Shown piece after piece: positions 16,965 to 26,648 of a stretch of DNA of 64,000 nucleotides. Source of the stretch: an uncultured Gammaproteobacteria bacterium (GTDB lineage: Bacteria; Pseudomonadota; Gammaproteobacteria; Pseudomonadales; Pseudohongiellaceae); NCBI GenBank assembly GCA_903853385.1, contig CAINTJ010000027.1, positions 1-64,000 on the forward strand. The letters run 5' to 3'. The number at the start of each line of letters is the position of its first letter. Within the stretch, counting starts at the first letter, position 1. The notes below the pieces were generated by a model. It ran no database searches. It saw nothing but the letters and a program-made list of their open reading frames with translations, and had not been told where the DNA came from. The position numbers and the translations under genes were made by a program.

Positions 16965-18350
16965 ATGCACACCAATATTGAGAGCAATCCGGCCGGTAGT
17001 TCCCACCGCTCTGACAAGATTCCCCTCCGGCTTGCCCGCATGCGCCCACTGTCCATTATGATTGTTTGTGCGCTGGCCGCACCGGCAGCACTGGCAGAAA
17101 ATCTGCATGATTTTTTTCAACTGGCGGTCAAAAAAGATCCCGAGATCCGCCAGGCCCGTGCGAATTTCGATGCCCGCCATGCCAACCTGGATATCGGCCG
17201 TGCTGCGCTGTTGCCCACCATCACCGCCAGTGCTGCTGGCTCACGTGATGCGCAAGCCCCAGCCAGCACCTATTCGTTTGCCAATGGTTATTACACTTCC
17301 AATTACCGCATCAACCTGCAGCAAGCAGTGGTGAATTTCCAATACTGGTATGCGTACCAGTCTGCCAGGAAAAACGATGAATCGGCGGCCTTGACTCTGG
17401 CCCAGTCCGAACAGCAATTGATCATGAAGGTGGCTAATGCCTATTTCAATATTCTGAAAAGTGAAGCCAACCTGGAGTCTTACTCGGCTGAAGAGGCAGC
17501 AGCCAGACAAGTACTGGAGTCGACCAAGGAGAAATTTGATGTCGGCCTTGTCACCATTACCGATGTACATGACAGCCAGGCCAATGCCGATCTGACCACC
17601 GTGGCCAAGCTGCTGGAAGAAAACAATTTGAACAAACTGCGGGAAGCACTGGCAGCCATCACCGGCCAGGAGTTCGGCGAGCTGGCACCACTGAACCCCG
17701 CCTTTCCGATTGCATCCGCCGATCCCGCCAGTATCGACACCTGGGTTAAACTGGCACAGGACAACAATATCGCCATCAAAATCGCCCAGCGCGATGTGGA
17801 TGCCAAACAACTGGATGCCAAAGCCACCAAGGCGGCGGGCTATCCAACGGTTGCTTTCAGCACCAGTTACACTTGGAGCAAGAGTGGTCTCAACGCCAGT
17901 TTCTATCCATCGGTAGCCAACGAGGGCAGCAGTATCGGCATTAATTTCAGTATCCCGCTCTATACCGGCGGCTCGCGTTCCGCCCAGATTCGCCAGGCCT
18001 ATTCCACACGCGATGCCTTTGAAGAAGCCCTGCTCAAGTCTCAACGAGACAATGCCATGATCGCGCGCAATGCCTATCGCAGTCTTGAAACCGACGTAAA
18101 AGCGGTGGCCGCCCGCACCCAGGCACTGCTGTCGGCCCAGACTGCCTATGAATCCACCCAGGTAGGCGCTGAAGTAGGCACCCGCAATATCGTCGAAGTG
18201 GTGCAAGCCCAAAAAGTGTTGTTCCAGAACCAGCGTGATCTGGCCACTGCGCGCTTTACCTATGTGATCGATACACTTTTGCTCAAACAGTCCGCCGGTG
18301 TCTTGAATCCACAGGATGTAGAAGAACTCAACCAATGGCTGCATCAATAA
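16965..18350 (+). CDS. TolC-family outer membrane channel protein
   Basis: A 461-residue outer membrane efflux protein. A cleaved signal (RPLSIMIVCALAAPAALAEN) lies about 25 residues in, after a polar extension; translation could instead begin at the ATG at 17040. AAGGAG at 16952-16957 lies 7 bases before 16965, which decides for the longer form. The two internal repeats of the TolC fold are visible: LFQLAVKKDPEIRQARANFDA at the start of the first and NNIAIKIAQRDVDAKQ at the second, with LRIxVV-type QAVVNFQYW and GGSRSAQIRQA stretches. It would form a trimeric exit duct for one or both flanking ABC systems. Confidence 0.9.
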   Translation: MHTNIESNPAGSSHRSDKIPLRLARMRPLSIMIVCALAAPAALAENLHDFFQLAVKKDPEIRQARANFDARHANLDIGRAALLPTITASAAGSRDAQAPASTYSFANGYYTSNYRINLQQAVVNFQYWYAYQSARKNDESAALTLAQSEQQLIMKVANAYFNILKSEANLESYSAEEAAARQVLESTKEKFDVGLVTITDVHDSQANADLTTVAKLLEENNLNKLREALAAITGQEFGELAPLNPAFPIASADPASIDTWVKLAQDNNIAIKIAQRDVDAKQLDAKATKAAGYPTVAFSTSYTWSKSGLNASFYPSVANEGSSIGINFSIPLYTGGSRSAQIRQAYSTRDAFEEALLKSQRDNAMIARNAYRSLETDVKAVAARTQALLSAQTAYESTQVGAEVGTRNIVEVVQAQKVLFQNQRDLATARFTYVIDTLLLKQSAGVLNPQDVEELNQWLHQ

Positions 18351-18399
18351 ATATTAGCGATAACTGCATCGCATTCCAGGAACAAAGAGGAGCTGGACC

Positions 18400-19083
18400 A
18401 TGTTGCAAAATTTCATCGATATCATCGCCGCACCCGTGGCGGTCATTGCCAGACTCAGGGCCAAGCCGTCAGTGTGGCTGCCGTTTGTATTGATGATCGC
18501 ACTGCAGATGAGCATCACTCTTGGCTATTTCGCGCACAATGATATCGGCTTCATCAGAGACCAGGCCATTGCCCAGCAAGTACAAAGCCGTGAAATGACC
18601 AGGGAGCAGCGTCAACAAATCGAACAGGCCATCGGCAAACTGGCCCTAGGCGCCCTGTCTGGCATCTCGCTGGCAGCGCTAGTGATCATCATACCGGTCG
18701 TACTCTGTCTCAATGCCTGGTATTTGAGCTTCATGGGTAAATTCAGCTTTACCGAATTGAGCTTCAAACACTGGCTGTCCCTGCTGTGCTGGACCAGTAT
18801 TCCAGCCCTGTTTGCAGTGCTGGCCGCCTGGCTGGTGCTGCTCACCAATGACAATGGCCAGGTCAGCCAGCTGGAATTACAGCCCCTCAGCATTGCCAGC
18901 CTGCTGGGCTACAGCCTCAAAAGCCAGACCTTGCAATCGTTCAATCTGGCCCAGTTGTGGTCACTGGGCCTGCTGGCTCTTGCTTACAGCAAATGGACCA
19001 AGACCGGTCTGTTCAAGTCCATCCTTATAACAACGGCACCTTATATCGTGATCTATGGTGCCATTGCGTATTTCACACTCTGA
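18400..19083 (+). CDS. YIP1-family inner membrane protein
   Basis: A 227-residue hydrophobic protein with about five membrane segments of the YIP1 (PF04893) family; the IIAAPVAVIARLRAKPSVWLP start is typical, and a hydrophilic stretch at about 50-75 follows the first segment. Function unknown; YIP1 proteins in other bacteria also sit next to MacAB-type pumps, and a role in pump assembly is a guess. AGAGGAG lies 8 bases before the ATG. It lies between the TolC gene and the membrane fusion protein gene. Confidence 0.8.
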   Translation: MLQNFIDIIAAPVAVIARLRAKPSVWLPFVLMIALQMSITLGYFAHNDIGFIRDQAIAQQVQSREMTREQRQQIEQAIGKLALGALSGISLAALVIIIPVVLCLNAWYLSFMGKFSFTELSFKHWLSLLCWTSIPALFAVLAAWLVLLTNDNGQVSQLELQPLSIASLLGYSLKSQTLQSFNLAQLWSLGLLALAYSKWTKTGLFKSILITTAPYIVIYGAIAYFTL

Positions 19084-19094
19084 AAGGTTATTCC

Positions 19095-20288
19095 ATGAAA
19101 AAGATTATCATCATCTTAGTAGTCATTGTGGCTGTAGTTGCCCTGGTTTTGCTGCGCAAATCCAAGGCCAATGACGGGCAGGCGGTCGTACTGGAGGCCT
19201 TGCAGACCCACAACATCCGCGCGTCCATTCTTGCTTCCGGCAAACTCACCCATGAAGATGAGGTGAAGCTGAGCACTGAAGTTATCGGCAAAGTCGCTGC
19301 GTTGTACGTCAAGGAAGGCGACCGGGTTGCACAAGGTCAGGTGGTGGCCCAGATCAATGACGAAGCCCTGCGCGCGCTGGTGGACCAGCAGCGGGCTTCT
19401 TCACGCGTTCAGGAAATTGCCATCGAGTCACAGAAACTGCGACTGGCCAATCTCGATACGGCCTGGAAACGCAAAATGATGCTACATGACCGCAGACTGC
19501 TGGATGACAACAGTTTTGAAGCATCTACCAACGAACTGGAGCTGGCGCGGCTTGATGTGAAAACGCGTCAGGCTTCCCTGGATCAGGCGCATGCCATTCT
19601 GGCCGAAGCCGAGAAAAACCTGAAGAAAACCCAGGTGGTTGCGCCACTGGCCGGCGTTGTGACTTCACTTGACATCAAAGTGGGTGAAATGGCGATTTCC
19701 TCCACCACCAACGTGCCCGGCTCGTCGCTGATGACGATTGCCAATCCCGCCAGCATCCAGACCCAGGTCAATGTGGATGAAGCCGACATTGCCAACATCA
19801 AGGTGGGTGAAGAAGCGCAGATCGTCGCAATCGGATATCCCGACCAGCCGATGAAAGGCCATGTGAAGGAAATTGCCATCACTGCCAAGCCGCCCACTAC
19901 TACTGCCACTTCGCTCAGCTTTGTCGTGAAAATACAGATCGATGACACCAATGGCGTCGCCCTGCATCCAGGCATGTCGAGCCGCGCCGAAATTTTCACC
20001 AGCACCAATGAATCAGTGCCCGGTGTACCGATCCAGGCACTGCTGGTGGATGAAGACAAATCCGCCCATACCAAAACCAATTATGTGTTCAAGTATGACA
20101 ACGGCGTGGCACGCAAAATAAAAGTGGAAATCGGTATTGCTGATGATTCCTACCAGCAGATCAAGACTGGCCTTGCCAATGGTGATCGCATCATAAGCGG
20201 TCCCAACCGCATCCTGCGCAATCTCGAGGATGGCGACAAGGTGAAAGAAGACACCGGCACCACCAAAGAAAAAAGTGACAAGAAATAA
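19095..20288 (+). CDS. MacA-like periplasmic membrane fusion protein
   Basis: A 397-residue HlyD/MacA-family adaptor: N-terminal membrane anchor ([17 protein letters not shown]), a lipoyl half-motif ([24 protein letters not shown]) at about 60-85, a coiled-coil hairpin to about 175, the second lipoyl half ([18 protein letters not shown]) and beta-barrel domains to the C-terminus, which ends in a lysine-rich tail. It should bridge the MacB-type transporter downstream and the TolC-like channel. AAAGG precedes the ATG; the start 12 bases after the YIP1 stop removes the spurious longer frame overlapping YIP1. Confidence 0.9.
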   Translation: MKKIIIILVVIVAVVALVLLRKSKANDGQAVVLEALQTHNIRASILASGKLTHEDEVKLSTEVIGKVAALYVKEGDRVAQGQVVAQINDEALRALVDQQRASSRVQEIAIESQKLRLANLDTAWKRKMMLHDRRLLDDNSFEASTNELELARLDVKTRQASLDQAHAILAEAEKNLKKTQVVAPLAGVVTSLDIKVGEMAISSTTNVPGSSLMTIANPASIQTQVNVDEADIANIKVGEEAQIVAIGYPDQPMKGHVKEIAITAKPPTTTATSLSFVVKIQIDDTNGVALHPGMSSRAEIFTSTNESVPGVPIQALLVDEDKSAHTKTNYVFKYDNGVARKIKVEIGIADDSYQQIKTGLANGDRIISGPNRILRNLEDGDKVKEDTGTTKEKSDKK

Positions 20289-20320
20289 TCCGCGCCCCTT
20301 TCAGACTATACGGAACTCTT

Positions 20321-21010
20321 ATGTCACTCTTACAAATCAATGATCTCAGCAAGGAATACGTGATGGGCCAGCAGATCCTGCGGGCACTCGACCACGTTAC
20401 CCTCAGCATCGAACGCAATGATTATGTGGCGATCACCGGTACCTCTGGCTCCGGCAAATCGACGATGCTTAACATTCTCGGTTGTCTTGATCGGCCCACT
20501 GAAGGCAACTATGTGCTCAATGGCAAGGATGTCAGCCTGTTGAACCCTGATGAACTGGCGGAAATCCGCAACCGTGAAATCGGCTTCATCTTCCAGAGTT
20601 TCAACCTGCTGACACGCGCTACGGCGCTGCAGAATGTCATGCAACCGCTGATCTACCAGGGTGTGCACGGCAAGGAGCGTAAACGGCGGGCGATTGAAGC
20701 TCTTGACCATGTGAACCTTGGCAATCGCATGGATCACTTGCCTAACCAGCTCTCGGGTGGTCAGCGTCAGCGTGTGGCGATTGCCCGCGCACTGGTGACC
20801 AAGCCGTCGATCCTGCTGGCCGATGAACCCACCGGCAACCTGGATTCCCGCACCACCATCGAAATCATGAAACTGTTCGATGAACTGCATAAACAGAATC
20901 AGACAATCATCATCGTCACCCACGAACCGGAAATCGCCAATCACTGCCTGCGCATTGTGCGGCTTGAAGACGGTCACGTGGCTGAAGATCGCAGCAGGGA
21001 GAAAGCATAA
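20321..21010 (+). CDS. MacB/LolD-type ABC ATPase
   Basis: A 229-residue ATPase of the LolD/MacB group: Walker [10 protein letters not shown] near 38-46, the Q-loop FIFQSFNLL, signature [15 protein letters not shown] near 143 and Walker [13 protein letters not shown] near 162. Here the ATPase is a separate chain rather than fused to the permease as in E. coli MacB. The stop overlaps the next start (TAATG). Confidence 0.93.
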   Translation: MSLLQINDLSKEYVMGQQILRALDHVTLSIERNDYVAITGTSGSGKSTMLNILGCLDRPTEGNYVLNGKDVSLLNPDELAEIRNREIGFIFQSFNLLTRATALQNVMQPLIYQGVHGKERKRRAIEALDHVNLGNRMDHLPNQLSGGQRQRVAIARALVTKPSILLADEPTGNLDSRTTIEIMKLFDELHKQNQTIIIVTHEPEIANHCLRIVRLEDGHVAEDRSREKA

Positions 21011-22242
21011 TGTTTTTCGACATGATGGAAAGCCTTAAATCGGCCTTGCACTCGATTCGCGCACATGGCTTCCGCAGCTTCCTGACCACGTTGGGCATCA
21101 TTATCGGTGTGGCGGCGGTGATTGCCACAGTGTCGATCATCCAGGGCTTGCAATACACGGTAAACCAGCAGTTTGAGGGGCTCGGCACCAACAGCCTGTC
21201 GGTGCAGTCCTACACTTCGCTGCAGGATCGCTTGCAAGGACATCTATCGCGCGTCACTCCGAATGACCTGGAATTAATCTCAACCAGGGTGGAAGGCATC
21301 GCCTCGATTACGCCGATCATCAGTCCCAATAGCGGCACGCTCAACCAGGTTCGTTATGGCTCACAGGTCACCGGCACCCAGATAACGGGTTCCACCTACA
21401 CTTATCAGGATGTCGGTCGCATCTATATGAAATACGGCCGCTTCCTGTCCGACACCGACAATACTACGCGGCGACGTGTGGTGGTGATTGGAGAAAACGT
21501 CAGGCAGAACCTGTCGTTGCCGGAAAATCCGGTAGGGCAATTTGTGCGCATCGGCGATGAGTGGGTGAAAATCATCGGCCTCAGTGAAGAGCGGGGCCAG
21601 ATCTTCGGCCAGAACCAGGACAATTACGCCATATTGCCTTACAGCACGATGCGGACCTTGTCGGGTAACCAGCGGATCCCGGACATTTTCATCCAGATGA
21701 CCTTCACCGATATCAACATGATGGAAGCCATCCGCGACCGCGTTACCTTGCTGCTGCGCAATGCGCACGGCATCAAGGAAGGCAAGGACGATGATTTCAG
21801 GGTGCAAACTTCCGATCAGCTGACCTCAACGTTCAACAATATCCTCACTACGGTCACGATCGTGATGGGCGGTATTGTCAGCATCTCGCTGCTGGTGGGC
21901 GGCATCGGCATCATGAACATCATGCTGGTGTCGGTAACCGAACGTACACGCGAGATAGGCATTTGCAAGGCCATAGGTGCCAAGCGTCACCAGATCCTGA
22001 TGCAGTTCCTGTTCGAGTCACTGCTGCTGTGTCTGCTGGGCGGATTCGTTGGACTCGTGCTCGGTTATGGACTCGGACTGGCGGCTTCAGCAGCAATTCC
22101 CAATTTCCCGACCGCTGTCGTGCCCGTGTGGGCCATATTGCTGGCCGTCGGATTCTCGGTGTTCGTCGGTCTGGTCTTTGGCATCATGCCGGCCGCCAAA
22201 GCGGCCAATCTCGATCCGATAGAAGCATTACGCTACGAATGA
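21010..22242 (+). CDS. MacB-like FtsX-family ABC permease
   Basis: A 410-residue permease with one N-terminal membrane segment (FLTTLGIIIGVAAVIATVSI), a large periplasmic MacB-like domain of about 220 residues, and three C-terminal membrane segments bearing the FtsX core (GGIGIMNIMLVSVTERTREIGICKAIGAK). This topology belongs to mechanotransmission-type transporters such as MacB, which expel substrates from the periplasm through TolC. Coupled to the ATPase gene by a one-base overlap. It ends the rightward export locus. Confidence 0.93.
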   Translation: MFFDMMESLKSALHSIRAHGFRSFLTTLGIIIGVAAVIATVSIIQGLQYTVNQQFEGLGTNSLSVQSYTSLQDRLQGHLSRVTPNDLELISTRVEGIASITPIISPNSGTLNQVRYGSQVTGTQITGSTYTYQDVGRIYMKYGRFLSDTDNTTRRRVVVIGENVRQNLSLPENPVGQFVRIGDEWVKIIGLSEERGQIFGQNQDNYAILPYSTMRTLSGNQRIPDIFIQMTFTDINMMEAIRDRVTLLLRNAHGIKEGKDDDFRVQTSDQLTSTFNNILTTVTIVMGGIVSISLLVGGIGIMNIMLVSVTERTREIGICKAIGAKRHQILMQFLFESLLLCLLGGFVGLVLGYGLGLAASAAIPNFPTAVVPVWAILLAVGFSVFVGLVFGIMPAAKAANLDPIEALRYE

Positions 22243-22333
22243 CCGATCGCCAACTGTTGCTGGAGGAATTCACCAGCCTGCACAACCAATAATCCGCAAC
22301 TATGCCGGGGTGTTGGTTGACACGCCAGGCAGT

Positions 22334-23152
22334 TTATCCGGGAAATCCGTAGAATTTCTGGGCATTGGTTCCCAGCAACTTGCGACCTACGGCTTCGTCA
22401 CTGATACGATCTGTCAGCCATTTGATGGTATCGGCATAGGGAAATTGCCGCTCGTGGCCTACAAAGGGACAATCGCTGGCCCAGAACATGCGATCCGGGC
22501 CCAACTCGTTCAGAAAACCAAAGAAGTGTTCTTCTGCACGCACGCCAATACGATAACCGCAGGACACCTTGATCCAGCTCTTGCCGCGATTAACGGAATC
22601 GACCAGGGCGCGGAACCCGGCACTGCCAACAGGCTCGTCAGCGGCAGGCCGGCCCAGATGATCCACCACGATGTTGAGACCGGCGCGCTCCAGAATAGGC
22701 AACAGCGCCGGCAGATGTTTGCCGTCGATATGCGGGTGCACATGCCAACCGGCATCTGCAATCTGGTACAGCAGTTTCTGATAGTCAGCGGTTGTGATAT
22801 CCGGTACTGCGGGCAAACCGATGAACGGCAAGCGCACACCGTTGATGCCATTGGCACTCATGTGCCTGAAATCGTAAGTCTTGCCGGGATGCAGAATAAC
22901 TGTGCCGCGCAGGCGCGGATGCATGCCAACACTTTCTACCACGTAGTCATTGTAATCACCCCAGGGACTCGCGGCGGCAATCACACCGTATTTGATGCCA
23001 TGCTGATCCAGCTGCGCCAGATAATCGGCCACAGTGAAATCGTAGTTGGGGGCATGGCGCGGATTGTTGATCAGCGGCATCGACTTTAAAAAAATATGGG
23101 CGTGGGTATCGACCAGCGGGATGCGCCAGTCAGCAAGAGCTTTAGTCATCAT
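22334..23152 (-). CDS. Amidohydrolase (PF04909), LigI-like
   Basis: A 272-residue TIM-barrel hydrolase. It opens with PLVDTHAHIF, the HxH metal motif on strand 1, has VDHLGRP in the middle and ends with the DRMFWASDCPF block carrying the conserved Asp. The spacing and wording resemble 2-pyrone-4,6-dicarboxylate lactonase (LigI) and its many uncharacterised relatives, which open lactones of aromatic breakdown. It starts 3 bases after the binding-protein gene ends, so the two form an operon. Exact substrate unknown. Either of two adjacent ATG codons can start it. Confidence 0.82.
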   Translation of the reverse strand: MMTKALADWRIPLVDTHAHIFLKSMPLINNPRHAPNYDFTVADYLAQLDQHGIKYGVIAAASPWGDYNDYVVESVGMHPRLRGTVILHPGKTYDFRHMSANGINGVRLPFIGLPAVPDITTADYQKLLYQIADAGWHVHPHIDGKHLPALLPILERAGLNIVVDHLGRPAADEPVGSAGFRALVDSVNRGKSWIKVSCGYRIGVRAEEHFFGFLNELGPDRMFWASDCPFVGHERQFPYADTIKWLTDRISDEAVGRKLLGTNAQKFYGFPG

Positions 23153-23155
23153 GAA

Positions 23156-24163
23156 CTACCGGCCTATTTTGGCTGTAAGATAAACACTGGCATCAATCAA
23201 CTGGGCCAATTGTTCACGTGTACGGGGAGTATGGCCGGTTTCGCGTGCCACCCACTTGTCTTCTTCCACCATCACATCCAGCAGATCCGGAGCCAGGCCG
23301 GCCTCATAACCATGATGCTCCCAGGCATGGGCCACTACCGCTTCCGGCAATCCTGAGCTCTTTGCCACCAATGGCCAGACCACTTGTGGAGTACTGTTGA
23401 GTTCCTTGGTGGCAACCATCAGTGACTTCACAAAATCCAAGATAACGGCGTGTTTGACCGGATCGGCCAGTGCCGCAGCAGTAGTATAGAGATTGAAAAT
23501 TTCCCGATAGATGCCCTTGCCGGAAAATTCGATGGCATCGCTCCCGATGGATTGCGCGGCATAGTCAGCACCTGGCTCCCACACGCTAATGGCATCAAGG
23601 CCCTGCTCGGTTAGCGCAGTTTTGTATTTATCCAGCGAGCCTATCGCGACCACTTTTACATCATCAATTGACAAGCCGACAGTGGTAAGCATCTTGTGCA
23701 GAAAATAGGCTGATGGGGTATTGGGAATGGTGCCGATTTTCTTGCCCTGGAGATCAGCCAGAGTCTTGATGCCGGCTGAACGCCTGGCAATAATGCGATA
23801 AAGTCCGTCGGATACGGTAAAAATGATACGCAGATCCGGATGGGTAACCGACTGTCGCAGCGCCTGGGTTTCCGCATCGGTAGCCACATTTACCATGGCG
23901 GGTGCATCAATGGCACTGGTGGCGAACAGATTGGGTATTCCGCCGTTGGTGAGGGTTGCCGTGCCCTTGTAATGGCCAAGCCCAAGCGCCGACAGCACCG
24001 GGGCCAGCTCTATCGTGCTGGTGTTGCCATAGACTTGCAGCTGTGATTTGCCGGCATTGGCCTGTGCCGAAGCGGTAGCTGCCAGCACCATGCATAAAGA
24101 CACCAACACCGCGAAACCTGCACACAAGGCCTTGATCGATGGCTTTGGATACCTGGTTGTCAT
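23156..24163 (-). CDS. NMT1/SsuA-like ABC transporter substrate-binding protein
   Basis: A 335-residue periplasmic binding protein with a Sec signal (about 1-35, cleavage after ATASA) and the two-lobed NMT1/TauA/SsuA fold: TLTNGGIPNLFA, DLRIIFTVSDGLYRIIARR, LADLQGKKIGTIPNTPSAYFL and the DAISVWEPGADYA hinge. Such proteins capture sulfonates, pyrimidine precursors, nitrate or aromatic acids. No cognate permease or ATPase adjoins it. AGGAG lies about 13 bases before the ATG, slightly far; the long frame upstream to 24397 is not signal-like and is discarded. Confidence 0.8.
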   Translation of the reverse strand: MTTRYPKPSIKALCAGFAVLVSLCMVLAATASAQANAGKSQLQVYGNTSTIELAPVLSALGLGHYKGTATLTNGGIPNLFATSAIDAPAMVNVATDAETQALRQSVTHPDLRIIFTVSDGLYRIIARRSAGIKTLADLQGKKIGTIPNTPSAYFLHKMLTTVGLSIDDVKVVAIGSLDKYKTALTEQGLDAISVWEPGADYAAQSIGSDAIEFSGKGIYREIFNLYTTAAALADPVKHAVILDFVKSLMVATKELNSTPQVVWPLVAKSSGLPEAVVAHAWEHHGYEAGLAPDLLDVMVEEDKWVARETGHTPRTREQLAQLIDASVYLTAKIGR

Positions 24164-24419
24164 AATCGAAATCTTGCTCCTGTGGAATGCCGGCTGAAAC
24201 AAACATGATGGTGAGTATAGCCTTCCCTGCTGAACAACAGGAATGCTGAGTCTTATATTATTGTTGCCGGGAAAATTTGGCCCGCTGTAACATTGCGGCT
24301 TCTGCTTATCAAATAGAGAACTTTGAATCTGCATAATTCCGATCTGACTCAGGTGTTGGCCGACAGTATTGCCCTGGCTGTCTGCTGACCAAGTCACTCA
24401 CCAGGGAAATGGAGGAACC

Positions 24420-25025
24420 ATGATTAAACAACGGAATATCTGCTGGCTAGCTGCTTTCTGCCTGATCAGCAACAACATGCCGGCCCATGCAGCAGATGAA
24501 AACCTGCAGGACATGCATGCAATGACCAAGGCGCTGGTTGAAACCCAATCCAAAGTCAAAGCCAAAGTTGCCAGTAAAGCCAACCCAGAGGATGAGCTTG
24601 AGCTGCAATACTCTCAACTGCAAAGCTTGTGTGCCGCGAAGGTCAACCAACTCGACCAGGACTTCAAGCGTTACACGTCGGCTGAAGCGCGCACCAATGT
24701 CATTGGTAGCTTTATTACCCTGGTCGGATCTGTAACCGCCTACGCCCCCGGCAAGGTTGTCTTGATGGGATTAGGGATATCTTCCAGTGGAACTGGCACG
24801 GTAGCCTCCGGTATCACCCAGTTTTTTTCTACCCGCTCAACGCTTGATTCGACTGCGCTTGCTTCATTGCAAGCCCAATTGAATCAAGTCTTTGACAGGT
24901 ACGATAGTGTGGTTCCGACCGATGACCCGCACGGGGTTAGACGCAGTTCAATTCTCGCCCGCGGCACCAACGTATGCCTTGGACTAGCTCCCGCAGTCGT
25001 GCCCCCGGACCCCAAGACCAACTAG
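24420..25025 (+). CDS. Unrecognised exported protein with a glycine-rich hydrophobic core
   Basis: I do not recognise this 201-residue protein. It has a signal peptide (ICWLAAFCLISNNM, cleavage near AHAAD at 23), a polar, mostly helical segment with Lys/Gln repeats (about 30-90), a glycine- and serine-rich hydrophobic stretch (about 95-140, containing GSFITLVGSVTAYAPG and GLGISSSGTG) and a second helical segment. Two mature-chain cysteines, near 66 and 186, could form a disulfide. GGAGG sits 5 bases before the ATG. It has no operon partner and converges on rsuA. Confidence 0.7.
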   Translation: MIKQRNICWLAAFCLISNNMPAHAADENLQDMHAMTKALVETQSKVKAKVASKANPEDELELQYSQLQSLCAAKVNQLDQDFKRYTSAEARTNVIGSFITLVGSVTAYAPGKVVLMGLGISSSGTGTVASGITQFFSTRSTLDSTALASLQAQLNQVFDRYDSVVPTDDPHGVRRSSILARGTNVCLGLAPAVVPPDPKTN

Positions 25026-25070
25026 CATCCGGCGCTTTCGAGGCCTAGCCGGTGCAACTTTCAAATCCGG

Positions 25071-25781
25071 TCAACGGGCAGCAGCATGCACCTGGCTGCT
25101 GCTCAACTCGCGCCACTGTCCTGGCTGGAGCGCAGCATCAAGTGCGAGATTGCCGATTGCGATGCGATGAATGCCCAGCACCGGATTACGAAACCGTCCA
25201 AACATGCGTTTGATTTGATGATAACGGCCTTCCTGCAATGTAACGCGGACTGTGCACTCATCCAGTATTTCAAGTTGCGCGGGACGCGTGGTGATGTTTT
25301 CGTAACTGAAATACATGCCTGCCGCAAACGCAGCGATGTAATCAGTACTGACCGGATGCTTGAGATTTACTTCATATAGCTTGCTGACCCCATGTACCGG
25401 GTCACTCAGCTGACGTGACCATGTACCATCGTTGGTCAACAGCAGCAGACCGCTCGCGTGCAAATCGAGGCGGCCGGCGATATGCAAACCGGCGACTTCA
25501 GCATGATCAACCAGGTCGGTAACAACCGGATGCCGACTATCCTTGGTAGCGCTGAGCACTCCACAAGGCTTGTGCAGCATCAGATAGACTGCTGCTTGCG
25601 CCTGGATCAGCTGATCGTCGACAGTAATAATACTGAACCCGTCGACCAGCAGGTCGCGTGCGTCCACCACATTGCCATCCACCTTGATGCGGCGCCGGGC
25701 CAGCAGCATGGGCACCGCATCGCGGCTGATGCCCAGTTGTTTAGCGATCAGTCGATCGAGACGACTGCGACGTGCGCTCAT
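25071..25781 (-). CDS. rsuA: 16S rRNA pseudouridine(516) synthase
   Basis: A 236-residue RsuA-family enzyme that converts U516 of 16S rRNA to pseudouridine. An S4 RNA-binding domain lies at the N-terminus (LDRLIAKQLGISRDAVPMLL...RRIKVDG), followed by LMLHKPCGVLSAT and the catalytic GRLDLHASGLLLLTNDG motif whose Asp is near residue 104, and the RYHQIKRMFG block near 190. Length is normal for the family. It is monocistronic and convergent with the preceding gene. Confidence 0.92.
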   Translation of the reverse strand: MSARRSRLDRLIAKQLGISRDAVPMLLARRRIKVDGNVVDARDLLVDGFSIITVDDQLIQAQAAVYLMLHKPCGVLSATKDSRHPVVTDLVDHAEVAGLHIAGRLDLHASGLLLLTNDGTWSRQLSDPVHGVSKLYEVNLKHPVSTDYIAAFAAGMYFSYENITTRPAQLEILDECTVRVTLQEGRYHQIKRMFGRFRNPVLGIHRIAIGNLALDAALQPGQWRELSSSQVHAAAR

Positions 25782-25917
25782 GACATGGTGTCCTTGACGA
25801 AGAACGCCAAGTTTAGATGCTCACAGATGATGACGCCATCGCCGCATGGGGTTGATGGACACAGACAATTTTTTGTCGGCACACTGTTGTGCCGCAGACG
25901 TTTAACCAGGGCCCAAC

Positions 25918-26445
25918 TCAATTGGTGGCCGCACCGGTACAAATGCAGTGCAGCTTGCGGGCTCTCACCCTGAGCAGTTCTGCGTTGTCACCAATGGGAT
26001 AATTGCCGGAGAATTTTACCGCCTGGCTGTCACTACGCTGCCATTTCTCGGTGAACTCCAGCACTTTGGGATCACCGCCGTCGGGATCCTTGAGGCTGAT
26101 GGCAAGCTCAAAGTCACCACTGGAGGCCCCACACATGGTGTTTTCAACGGTGCCTTCTACGCTGGCAACGGTGTTGAGCTGCTGATAATTGATCAATATG
26201 GTTGCCTGGCAGCTTGTGGATATCGACTGTTTGACCTCGGCAATCGTTGATTTTTCGATATCAACATGCAGGGTGATTACACCCGTGTCCTTGTCTACCG
26301 CCATGCTGCTGGTTTTCTGGCTAACATTTTGGTCAGCCGTTGCTGCGGCAACCACAACCGGCAAAAGCAGCAGACTGCACAGGGCCGTCAACAGCAGTCG
26401 GCTGCCCGGTACCCGCCGGATGAGTTGGAGCCTGGCGAACATCAT
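25918..26445 (-). CDS. Unrecognised secreted protein
   Basis: A 175-residue protein I cannot assign. A signal peptide (SRLLLTALCSLLLLPVVVAAATA) ends near residue 36. The mature part is mostly beta-like and contains four cysteines (near STSCQA, NTMCGA and the C-terminal HCICTG), suggesting disulfide bonds. GGGAG lies 7-10 bases before the two possible ATG starts at 26445 and 26442. It is downstream of purL on the same strand across a 203-base gap in which no other gene was seen, so it may be independently transcribed. Confidence 0.65.
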   Translation of the reverse strand: MMFARLQLIRRVPGSRLLLTALCSLLLLPVVVAAATADQNVSQKTSSMAVDKDTGVITLHVDIEKSTIAEVKQSISTSCQATILINYQQLNTVASVEGTVENTMCGASSGDFELAISLKDPDGGDPKVLEFTEKWQRSDSQAVKFSGNYPIGDNAELLRVRARKLHCICTGAATN

Positions 26446-26648
26446 TCAAATCTCCCGAAGGCAGGTTGAACACAAGTTTCTGCAGGCCGCCGCTTTGCAC
26501 CGCTAGCGGGGCATTGTTGACGCTGGCAAGAATAATTGCAGCATTTGTCAGGCAAGTCGAGTGCCGGCCTCCGTGTTGGGGCGTGCAAACAGTGCCCGGC
26601 TCCTGGCCAGGCAAGTGCATGCGAGGTTTGGGAGCCGCCGGGGTGGTT

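Noticed and set aside
17241-18347. Long open frame (368 codons) opposite the TolC-like gene
   Set aside because: The forward frame is a complete TolC with signal, repeats and a ribosome site; the opposite translation has no domain, just as those opposite purL and bamB.
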